Below are positions 53,064 through 59,671 of a DNA stretch of 64,000 nucleotides, one piece after another. A program made the translations under genes and the position numbers. Origin of the DNA: Caproicibacterium amylolyticum (GTDB lineage: Bacteria > Bacillota > Clostridia > Oscillospirales > Acutalibacteraceae); NCBI RefSeq assembly GCF_014467055.1, contig NZ_CP060696.1, positions 1,736,001 to 1,800,000 on the forward strand. The letters are read 5' to 3'. The notes beneath the pieces were generated by a model, which did no database searches, was not told the origin of the DNA, and saw nothing but the letters and a program-made list of their open reading frames with translations. The stretch's first letter is position 1. The number at the start of each line of letters is the position of its first letter.

Positions 53064-53093
53064 TTTAGTTTCTTAGAAACCGCCGCGATAATA
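53064..53093 (+). promoter_or_regulatory. Probable sigma-28 promoter for flgM
   Basis: TTTA, 16 bases, CGCGATAA followed by TA. It matches the TAAA / GCCGATAW sigma-28 consensus at most positions. It shares CGTTT and GCGATAATA at identical spacing with the site upstream of fliD (59557-59586), which makes a common regulator likely. Confidence 0.6.
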
Positions 53094-53111
53094 ATATTAG
53101 TATGATGAATA

Positions 53112-53135
53112 AAAAGCAGCAGAGTGCTGCTTTTA
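53112..53135 (+). terminator. Terminator-like hairpin in the flgM leader
   Basis: AAAAGCAGC pairs with GCTGCTTTT across a five-base loop, 39 bases before the flgM start and about 20 bases downstream of the proposed -10. It may stop transcripts entering from upstream or act as an attenuator. Confidence 0.6.
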
Positions 53136-53173
53136 CTTTACATTATATAAATGTTACGAAAAGGAGTTGCTGA

Positions 53174-53503
53174 ATGATGATTAGTCCTGCTTCTCTGGAT
53201 AGCTTGTACCACGCCACTTATAGCAAAAATAAATATAATAACAGCATATCAAAAGTATCGCTTGCTCCCGTAACAAAAGCAAGTTCTGCCTCTTCCGACC
53301 GAATTTGCATCAGTGCAGAAGGTTCTCTGCTGCAAACTGCTGCAAAGGCAACCGCGGCCGCCGGCAGCCTGCCTTCTGTTTCACAGCAGCGGTTGGATTC
53401 CCTGCGTGAACAAATCAGCAGCGGAACCTATCAGGTTTCTACTGCCGACATTGTTTCCCGCATGCTGAACCGCGGGCCGTCAGCCAAGGAGGTATCTGTA
53501 TGA
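53174..53503 (+). CDS. flgM: Anti-sigma-28 factor FlgM
   Basis: 109 residues. The C-terminal half carries the sigma-binding helices: RLDSLREQISSGTYQVSTADIVSRMLNR, the standard FlgM ending, preceded by DRICISAEGSLLQTA. The N-terminal part is disordered, as usual. It holds FliA (29257) inactive until the hook is complete and FlgM is exported. AAAGGAG upstream. Its stop overlaps the flgN start by four bases. Confidence 0.88.
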   Translation: MMISPASLDSLYHATYSKNKYNNSISKVSLAPVTKASSASSDRICISAEGSLLQTAAKATAAAGSLPSVSQQRLDSLREQISSGTYQVSTADIVSRMLNRGPSAKEVSV

Positions 53504-53982
53504 GCAGTGCATTACTGGATAAGTTCATTACCGCAACAACGGAATGTACAAAACAAATACGCACCATGCTTCCCATGGAACAGGAAAAGCGCAAAGCATT
53601 AGTTTCCGACGATGTACCACGTATGGAGCATATGATGTGCGACCAACAGGCTGCTGTTATGAAACTTGAGAATCTTGAAAAAGAGCGGCTTCATCTGCAG
53701 CAGGAGGCTGGTTTTTCCGGTCTGACTGCAAACGAAATACTGGAAAAGATTTCTGCTGCAGATAAAGAGCGCCTGACTAACTGCTTTGATGAACTGCGGA
53801 CAGCTGCAAAAGAGCTGAAAGCTTACAACGAAAAAGCAACGGAACTTGCAAAGGCAAGCCTGCAGTTTTGGGAAAATGCCGAGACCATTCGCACACATGC
53901 TGCTTCCCGCACAACATACAGCACATACCGTGCGCAGACGAATGAACTGAATAATGGCTCTTCAATAAAAATTAAAATTTAA
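53500..53982 (+). CDS. flgN: Flagellar chaperone FlgN
   Basis: 160-residue helical coiled-coil protein (EQEKRKALVSDDVPRMEHMMCDQQAAVMKLENLEKERLHLQQ, DKERLTNCFDELRTAAKELKAYNEKATELAKASLQF). This pattern and its position between flgM and flgK identify it as the FlgN family (YvyG in Bacillus), the export chaperone for hook-junction proteins FlgK and FlgL. Sequence conservation in the family is low. Confidence 0.88.
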   Translation: MSSALLDKFITATTECTKQIRTMLPMEQEKRKALVSDDVPRMEHMMCDQQAAVMKLENLEKERLHLQQEAGFSGLTANEILEKISAADKERLTNCFDELRTAAKELKAYNEKATELAKASLQFWENAETIRTHAASRTTYSTYRAQTNELNNGSSIKIKI

Positions 53983-54020
53983 CATTTCCTTATTTACTCT
54001 ACTTCAAGGAGGAGTTTGCC

Positions 54021-55586
54021 TTGCGCCCAACTTTTTTAGGCTTTGAAACTGCGAAGTCCGCTCTCAATCTCAACCAGAAATCACTGGATATTGTCAGCAA
54101 CAACATTGCGAATATCAATACCGCCGGGTATACCCGACAGCGGGTCAATTCTGCTGCTGTAGCGCCCTCCACCAATAACGTCCGCGTTGCATCTTCCCGC
54201 ACGGATCTTGCGGGACAGGGTGTAGAAATGACCGGAATTTCTCAAACACGCGATGCTTTTCTGGACAAGCGCTTTCGTGACGAATACTCTAATTCAAGCT
54301 ATTACATTCAAACTTCCACCATGCTGTCTGATGTACAGTCAGCACTGGGAGACGCAAGCGATGTTACAGAAGGCGGCAATGTGGTCGCGGCCGCAATCCA
54401 GCAAATGTATACTGCACTGAACAATTATTCCGGCCAGCCAACTTCCACCCCGATTGCCAACCTGGTCCTCAGTTCTTTTAATAACATGACACAGGTCCTT
54501 CAAAAGCTGAACAATGATTTGGACAATGTCTCAAAGCAGCAAACTTATGATTTAGGTGTTGCCACTGATAAGGTCAATACTACTTTGCAGAAGATTGCTC
54601 AGTTAAACAATCAAATCAGCAGTGATGCATCTATTGCTTTGAATAGTGGTAGTAAAGACCAGCCAAATGAATTGCTCGACCAGCGCAATTTGCTGTTGGA
54701 TGACCTCGCAAGCTATGGCAACATAACCGTTACGAACGAAAAGGACGGTTCTGTTACCGTAGAAATGGGCGGTCATATTGCTGTTTCAGGTAAAGAATTT
54801 GACGGGATTCAGGTACAGACTGATGCGCAGAACGCTGCTGTTACACTGAAATGGAAATCGAGCGGTGACCTTACACAACTTTCTACAGGTGCTTTAAAAG
54901 CATATACCGATGTTCTGAACGGCCGTGGTGCGAATGTACAAAATCCGGGAGAAACCTCCGTACAGGGTGTTCTTTACTACAAAGACCGTCTGAACACACT
55001 TGCGCAGACCTTTGCAAATGTAGTAAACAACATTGTGCCTGATATGGAAGGTACTCCCGGTAAAATGACGCAAAAAGTAGATGCAAACGGCAATAAGGTG
55101 TTTAAAACACTGATTGCAGCAAAGCAGTCAAACGGTACTACCGATTCAAATTCCATGATTACGGCTGCCAACATCTCTGTCAGCGACGAGTGGAGTACTG
55201 GTGAGGCTTCCTACCTGTTCAGTGATTCCGGCAGCAAAACAAATGCATCCTATGCAAATCAGCTGAGTAATGCACTGACAGGTGCCAGCACCACTTTTCA
55301 GTCTTATGGTGAAAAATTTAATGGTACCTTTGAAGAATACCTGATTGACTATACTGGCAAAATTGGTACAGATACTGCTTATTACAATAATCTGCAGTCT
55401 GTTTCTTCAACGGTATCCAATGACCTGTTGGATCGCCGTGATGAAGTTTCCGCCGTGCAAATGGATGAAGAAACCACCAACATGATGACATTTCAGAAAT
55501 CTTACAATGCTGCTGCCCGTCTGATGACAGTGCTGGATGATATGCTGGACAAACTAATTAACAGTACCGGTACAGTTGGCCGTTGA
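54021..55586 (+). CDS. flgK: Hook-filament junction protein FlgK (HAP1)
   Basis: 521 residues. Rod-type N-terminus LNLNQKSLDIVSNNIANINTAGYTRQRVN, central DLASYGNITVTNEKDGSVTVEMGG with the adjacent DQPNELLDQRNLLLDDL segment, and C-terminal TNMMTFQKSYNAAARLMTVLDDMLDKLIN are the FlgK hallmarks. TTG start with AAGGAGG upstream. It forms the first junction ring between hook and filament. Confidence 0.96.
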   Translation: MRPTFLGFETAKSALNLNQKSLDIVSNNIANINTAGYTRQRVNSAAVAPSTNNVRVASSRTDLAGQGVEMTGISQTRDAFLDKRFRDEYSNSSYYIQTSTMLSDVQSALGDASDVTEGGNVVAAAIQQMYTALNNYSGQPTSTPIANLVLSSFNNMTQVLQKLNNDLDNVSKQQTYDLGVATDKVNTTLQKIAQLNNQISSDASIALNSGSKDQPNELLDQRNLLLDDLASYGNITVTNEKDGSVTVEMGGHIAVSGKEFDGIQVQTDAQNAAVTLKWKSSGDLTQLSTGALKAYTDVLNGRGANVQNPGETSVQGVLYYKDRLNTLAQTFANVVNNIVPDMEGTPGKMTQKVDANGNKVFKTLIAAKQSNGTTDSNSMITAANISVSDEWSTGEASYLFSDSGSKTNASYANQLSNALTGASTTFQSYGEKFNGTFEEYLIDYTGKIGTDTAYYNNLQSVSSTVSNDLLDRRDEVSAVQMDEETTNMMTFQKSYNAAARLMTVLDDMLDKLINSTGTVGR

Positions 55587-55620
55587 TTGTATTGAACTTA
55601 ACAGAAAGGATTGTTAAACC

Positions 55621-56670
55621 ATGCGCGTTACAAACCGCTCTGCCACCCGAAATTACTTACGCTACTTAAACAATGGGCTAAATAAGCAACAAAAGACCAT
55701 GGAGCAGATTGACTCTGGTTATCGATTTAAGAAAATTTCGGATGATGTTGCTTCCGGTGTCAAAAACATGAGCACCAAAGCTTCATTATATAAAACAAAT
55801 GTCTATAAATCCAATGTTGACGATATTAAAGATACACTCAGCACTGCTGAAAGCACCATGACCGAAATGCATGACCTTTTTACAGAACTGGACTCAAAGC
55901 TGACAAAAGCAGCAACGGACAGTACTTCAGCTTCCAGCCGCAAAATCTATGGTCAGCAATTTGAGAGCACCAAAACAGAAATCCTTCAGTTGCTGAATAC
56001 ACAGTATGAAGGAAAATACTTGTATGGCGGTTCAAATAACTACAGTGCACCTTTTACAACGGATTCCACTGGCAATCTGATGTACAACGGAATAGCCGTA
56101 GACCAAATCAAACAGCGTGATGATGGCAGCTATTATTATTTAGACGCAAACAACGGAAACCAGCCTACTGACATTCCAATGAATGATAAAGTTTATATGG
56201 ATATTGGTTTGGGTATTCGCATGACTGGAGCAAACGTTGACCCGCAAACCGGATTTGATGTTACTTATTCCGGCCCGGATATGCTTGGCTTTGGTACAAC
56301 CAGCGACGGAAAGCAGAATAATATTTTTAACGTCATTAATCAAATTACCAAAGTTCTAAACAATACCACTGACGCAACTGCCACTGCTGACACCAACACA
56401 CTCAGTGAACTTGGTAAACAATTAAAGAGTATGAGCAGTAACTTTTTAACCCAAATTACTGATGTAGGCTCTAAAGAGAGTTTCCTGACAACTATCTCCA
56501 ACCGGCTGGAAGACACTGCTGATACACTGGACCAAAAAATGAGCAGTCTCGTTGGAACCGACAGTTCACAGGCAGCGATTGATCAGGCTTCTAATACTGC
56601 TGTTGTAAATGCACTGTACCGTATGGGCAGTTCTGTGATTCCCACCTCTCTGATGGACTTTATTAAGTAA
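55621..56670 (+). CDS. flgL: Hook-filament junction protein FlgL (HAP3)
   Basis: 349 residues with a flagellin-like N-terminus (MRVTNRSATRNYLRYLNNGLNKQQKTMEQIDSGYRFKKISDDVASGV) and a C-terminal coiled region (FLTTISNRLEDTADTLDQKMSSLVGTDSSQAAIDQAS). EGKYLYGGSNNYSAPFTTD in the centre is typical of FlgL. It forms the second junction ring and starts filament assembly. It follows flgK by 34 bases. Confidence 0.95.
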   Translation: MRVTNRSATRNYLRYLNNGLNKQQKTMEQIDSGYRFKKISDDVASGVKNMSTKASLYKTNVYKSNVDDIKDTLSTAESTMTEMHDLFTELDSKLTKAATDSTSASSRKIYGQQFESTKTEILQLLNTQYEGKYLYGGSNNYSAPFTTDSTGNLMYNGIAVDQIKQRDDGSYYYLDANNGNQPTDIPMNDKVYMDIGLGIRMTGANVDPQTGFDVTYSGPDMLGFGTTSDGKQNNIFNVINQITKVLNNTTDATATADTNTLSELGKQLKSMSSNFLTQITDVGSKESFLTTISNRLEDTADTLDQKMSSLVGTDSSQAAIDQASNTAVVNALYRMGSSVIPTSLMDFIK

Positions 56671-56731
56671 AATGTATTTTCGATAATACTTGGAACGTAT
56701 TTTCGTCCCAAAGAAAGGGAAGGGCCTTATT

Positions 56732-57328
56732 ATGCAGTTATTATCCATTCATACAGTTCCAATTCAATACGAAATGCACTGTGAACCTGCCAGATTGGAA
56801 ATGAAGAATGCTTCCGCGCAGCCAGTTGCTACTGCTACAACGCAGGCACCAAAATTAACCCAACACTTTACAAATTCGCAGTTCCAAATGGATTCTTACA
56901 ATATGCGCAAAGAGGCCTTTGGTCTTTTAAATGCCACTGACTTTGCGCGCAGCAAGGCAGAAGCCGGCCAGCAGCATATTCAAGAATTAACACAGGAATA
57001 CGTAGATGTAGGAAAACAGCTTTCTCATATTGAAAAGGGAGTCACAATTGGTGACATCATTAAGCAAAAAGCTATGCAGCAACCCTCTTATGTAACTGTC
57101 TTTCTTCCGAATGGCGGTACCGAGTTTTCCTGGTCACCGGCACAGGCAAATAATCAGTATGAATCTGGTACGGCATCTTATGATTGGAGTATCACAAAGC
57201 CGGAATATGATTATATTCCAGGTACATTTACACTAAAAATCACGCAGTGGCCTCATGTTGAAATCGAATACACAGGTGGATTCAATTACGTACCGCCTTC
57301 GGCTGATCCAAATTACAAAGCAGAATAA
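56732..57328 (+). CDS. DUF6470 (YviE-like) flagellar-cluster protein
   Basis: 198 residues starting MQLLSIHTVPIQYEMHCEPARLEMKN, then KAEAGQQHIQELTQEYVDVGKQLSHIEKGVTIGDIIKQKAM and a beta-rich end (TFTLKITQWPHVEIEYTGGFNYVPPS). Content and position between flgL and fliW match YviE of Bacillus, a protein of unknown function. The ATG at 56732 has a GGAAGGG site upstream. It is the last gene of the flgM operon before a terminator. Confidence 0.82.
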   Translation: MQLLSIHTVPIQYEMHCEPARLEMKNASAQPVATATTQAPKLTQHFTNSQFQMDSYNMRKEAFGLLNATDFARSKAEAGQQHIQELTQEYVDVGKQLSHIEKGVTIGDIIKQKAMQQPSYVTVFLPNGGTEFSWSPAQANNQYESGTASYDWSITKPEYDYIPGTFTLKITQWPHVEIEYTGGFNYVPPSADPNYKAE

Positions 57329-57330
57329 TG

Positions 57331-57367
57331 TAAAAAAGAGTGGCCTGCTTTGGCCGCTCTTTTTTAC
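57331..57367 (+). terminator. Terminator of the flgM-flgL-yviE operon
   Basis: TAAAAAAGAGTGGCC pairs with GGCCGCTCTTTTTTA (one mismatch) across a six-base loop; the T-run is part of the right arm. Confidence 0.88.
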
Positions 57368-57385
57368 ATTATTCACAAATCAGGT

Positions 57386-57414
57386 TTGTAATTCACGGGA
57401 AAATGTAGTATACT
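57386..57414 (+). promoter_or_regulatory. Vegetative promoter for fliW-csrA
   Basis: TTGTAA, 17 bases, TATACT, 82 bases before the fliW ATG. It separates fliW-csrA from the flgM operon, unlike Bacillus where they are read together. Confidence 0.7.
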
Positions 57415-57496
57415 GTAACAGGAGAATTTGTCGATTTCTGTCCTTTACGGCAGCTCCCTTATTCTACAATGGAACACAAGGAGGGTCCTGAATTCT

Positions 57497-57937
57497 ATGG
57501 AAACTTTAACGAGAGATTTTGGAACAGTAACCTATCAGAGAAAAGATGTAATTGAATTTGTCGAGCCAATTTATGGCTTCAATGAATACAAAAAATTCAT
57601 TTTGCTGTGTGACCAGGAAATCGGTCCGCAGTTTGCATGGCTGCAATCATTGGAAGAGCCGGAGCTTTGCTTTATTTTAACAAATCCAGACATCGTTGAC
57701 CCGACATACAAAGAAAATATTCCTGAAAGCGCCTGTAAGGTCACAGGTTCCAATGTTTGCGAATGCTGGAGCATGACTGCTATTCCCGAAAATTTTGCAG
57801 ATGCAACCATCAACTTAAAAAGCCCCATTCTAATCAGCCAAAGCAGCCACAAAGCTGCACAGGTTATACTGGATGCAGACTATCCAGTACGCTGCCCCAT
57901 TAAAAAACAGGCCAAGGAGGGTACTGGAAAATGCTGA
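57497..57937 (+). CDS. fliW: Flagellar assembly factor FliW
   Basis: 146 residues (METLTRDFGTVTYQRKDVIEFVEPIYGFNEYKKFILL, WLQSLEEPELCFILTNP, INLKSPILISQSSHKAAQVILDADYPVRCPI). FliW binds flagellin and also CsrA, relieving CsrA repression of flagellin translation when flagellin is used up by assembly. The start at 57497 has AAGGAGGG upstream. It overlaps csrA by seven bases. Confidence 0.93.
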   Translation: METLTRDFGTVTYQRKDVIEFVEPIYGFNEYKKFILLCDQEIGPQFAWLQSLEEPELCFILTNPDIVDPTYKENIPESACKVTGSNVCECWSMTAIPENFADATINLKSPILISQSSHKAAQVILDADYPVRCPIKKQAKEGTGKC

Positions 57938-58173
57938 TTCTTTCCCGTAAAGCCAACGAATCTCTGCTGATAGAAAGTGCAGACGGTGTAATCGAAGTAG
58001 TAGTAACTGAAATCACCCCCGGTCAAGTTCGCCTTGGCATTCAGGCTCCGCAAAACTGTAAGATTTTGCGTAAAGAGCTGGCACAGACCATGCAGCATAA
58101 CCGTTTGGCTGCCGCCAAACTGTCCACAGCCGATTTGCGCAGTGCAATTTCAAATTTTAAAAATCAGGATTGA
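57931..58173 (+). CDS. csrA: Carbon storage regulator CsrA
   Basis: 80 residues. MLILSRKANESLLI, VVVTEITPGQVRLGIQAP and the following NCKILRKEL are standard CsrA. It binds GGA in leader RNA loops, classically that of flagellin, and is countered by FliW. Its ribosome-binding site lies inside the end of fliW. Its 3' end overlaps by ten bases the end of the PilZ-like gene on the other strand. Confidence 0.96.
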   Translation: MLILSRKANESLLIESADGVIEVVVTEITPGQVRLGIQAPQNCKILRKELAQTMQHNRLAAAKLSTADLRSAISNFKNQD

Positions 58174-58859
58174 ACCGCAGGTGGCTCCTTCGGAAAGAAG
58201 CTGTTTTCTTGCTGGTTCATGTGCCGCACAAACTGATTCAAACCATTACGCAGTTCGTCATCCATTTTGTCAAAAGTACAGCGGTACATGCATCCCTTTC
58301 CAAAAGCAAATGCCTGACTGATATAAATCGGCATTTCCCGAAGTTCCTGAGGCAGCTGCAATGTAATTACAAAACGGTCGCCAATTTCAAATATTTGGTT
58401 GGATATAAACTCTAGCTGTCTGCCGGAAAGTGCACTGACCGTGATTGCATAAACCGATTCAGGAACCTTCACCGGTTCCTGATGCTTTTTGAAGAACAAG
58501 TGCTTTTTCGGCGGTTTTGGTTCCCTATGCCGCTGTACCAATTTCAGTACTGCAGGAATTTTCGTTTCTGAAAAATATACATATTCTGAACCGGGCAAAA
58601 GTCGGTCTGTAATGGATACCAGCCGGATTAAATTTTTATCTGAAAGAAAAACTTCACCGGAAAAAAGATGAATTTCTTTATTTTCAAACACTCTTGCAAT
58701 TTGCAGTTTTGTACCCATCCGGTACATTGGCACAAAGTCACTGGCAAAATCGATAGAACGGCTTTCCGCAAAAACAGTCGCCTCCCCTTCTGCCAGTATT
58801 TTCCCGTCCATATCTTTCAGTAAGGCTGGAAAGCCTCTTCTTCCTTTTGTTTCGTGCAT
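58164..58859 (-). CDS. YcgR/PilZ-like flagellar brake protein, degenerate motif
   Basis: 231 residues in two domains, as in YcgR/DgrA proteins: an N-terminal beta domain (YRMGTKLQIARVFENKEIHLFSGEVFLSDKNLIRLVSI) and a C-terminal PilZ-like domain (ITVSALSGRQLEFISN, IGDRFVITLQLP, KGCMYRCTFDKMDDELRNGLNQFV). The c-di-GMP-binding RxxxR and D/NxSxxG residues are not clearly present: TVSALSGRQ has Val and Ala where Asp and Ser are expected. It may bind c-di-GMP weakly, or only interact with proteins. Start at 58859 with AGGAGG ten bases upstream. The call rests on fold-level resemblance and context. Confidence 0.6.
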   Translation of the reverse strand: MHETKGRRGFPALLKDMDGKILAEGEATVFAESRSIDFASDFVPMYRMGTKLQIARVFENKEIHLFSGEVFLSDKNLIRLVSITDRLLPGSEYVYFSETKIPAVLKLVQRHREPKPPKKHLFFKKHQEPVKVPESVYAITVSALSGRQLEFISNQIFEIGDRFVITLQLPQELREMPIYISQAFAFGKGCMYRCTFDKMDDELRNGLNQFVRHMNQQENSFFPKEPPAVQS

Positions 58860-58950
58860 TGTTTCAAGTCCTCCTCTGCATTTCCGCATGCCGCAGCAGG
58901 TTTCTGTGCCTTTTTATTATAATACAACTTGGAGCATTTGAACAGTGCAA

Positions 58951-58977
58951 GAAACAAGTTTTCCACTTTTCGGATAT
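58951..58977 (+). promoter_or_regulatory. Possible sigma-28 promoter for the FliT-like gene
   Basis: GAAA, 15 bases, TCGGATAT: three of four and six of eight matches to TAAA-N15-GCCGATAT at the exact spacing. It lies 55 bases before the ATG at 59033. Confidence 0.5.
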
Positions 58978-59032
58978 CATATTATCCACTTTAATCAAAG
59001 ACACTTAAATGCATTATTATGGAGGAATCAAC

Positions 59033-59503
59033 ATGGAAGCTGACCAAATCGCTCACCTTTTACAAGAAAAGTCACGCCTTTTCACGGAATTTTTGGAAAT
59101 TTCCAAACAGATGTGCACTGCAGACATGGATTTGCTTGAACAGGAAATGCAAAAGCGCCTGGATTTACAAAAGCAGATTGAAACACTGGACAGCCAGCTG
59201 CAGCCGCTGTTTCAGGCAAATCCTGATGCCGCGGAAGCTGCCAAAAACAAATGCGATGTCAGCCGGCTGACCGCAGAAAATGCAAAAGTCTACGATGCTG
59301 CACTCAAACTGCACGGAATTCTTTTTCAACTTCAAAAAATAGAGCCACAACTGAGGGATCGTCTGTTGACCGAGCGCAGTGCTTTACTTGAAAAGCTCGA
59401 AAGCACTCAAAAATCTCCTGCAGCTGCTGCTCACCGCTATTACCAATCAGCGCATATGACTTACCCGGTAGCCCGCCGAAGCCCACACTTTGGTGACGCC
59501 TAA
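59033..59503 (+). CDS. FliT-like coiled-coil protein upstream of fliD
   Basis: 156 residues, almost all helical with heptad patterns (LLQEKSRLFTEFLEISKQMC, LLEQEMQKRLDLQKQIETLDSQLQ, KLHGILFQLQKIEPQLRDRLLTERSALLEKLE) and a short basic tail. In size, shape and position next to fliD-fliS it resembles the FliT/FlgN type export chaperones; FliT serves FliD. Direct sequence recognition is weak, so this is an inference from context. GGAGG lies eight bases before the ATG. Confidence 0.6.
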   Translation: MEADQIAHLLQEKSRLFTEFLEISKQMCTADMDLLEQEMQKRLDLQKQIETLDSQLQPLFQANPDAAEAAKNKCDVSRLTAENAKVYDAALKLHGILFQLQKIEPQLRDRLLTERSALLEKLESTQKSPAAAAHRYYQSAHMTYPVARRSPHFGDA

Positions 59504-59556
59504 TTCACGTTTCAAAAATACCGGAGAAATTGCTTTTTTTTCTTTGAAATTCGTCG

Positions 59557-59586
59557 TTTCAATCTTCTGCATTTCCTGCGATAATA
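59557..59586 (+). promoter_or_regulatory. Probable sigma-28 promoter for fliD-fliS-flgB-flgC
   Basis: TTTC, 16 bases, TGCGATAA followed by TA, with CGTTT/GCGATAATA spaced exactly as in the flgM site. It lies 86 bases upstream of the fliD ATG. Confidence 0.6.
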
Positions 59587-59671
59587 TAATTGTAAAGTAA
59601 ATTTATAAGTGCTTTTGCGCAGTTTACAAAAGCTGTGACCTCATTCTTTTAAAAAGGAGATTGTGATTGCG

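Larger units (their letters stand above)
52395..53173. other. 780-base AT-rich divergent control region, no gene
   Basis: No convincing reading frame on either strand. Seen in it: a TATAAT on the minus strand at 52448-52453 with a poor -35, which may serve parA; a tandem palindrome at 52673-52689; an AAAAAG/CTTTTT hairpin at about 52524-52542; a sigma-28-like motif at 53064-53093; and a terminator-like hairpin at 53112-53135 in the flgM leader. No parS-like sequence was found. Base composition is much richer in A and T than the genes around it. Confidence 0.7.

Noticed and set aside
53055-53092. Vegetative promoter TTGCAA / GATAAT for flgM
   Set aside because: The spacing between the two boxes is 26 bases, far too long for sigma-A; the sigma-28-like reading fits better.
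52395-53173. parS sites or a replication origin near parA
   Set aside because: No sequence close to the usual 16-base parS palindrome and no DnaA-box cluster was seen in this region.
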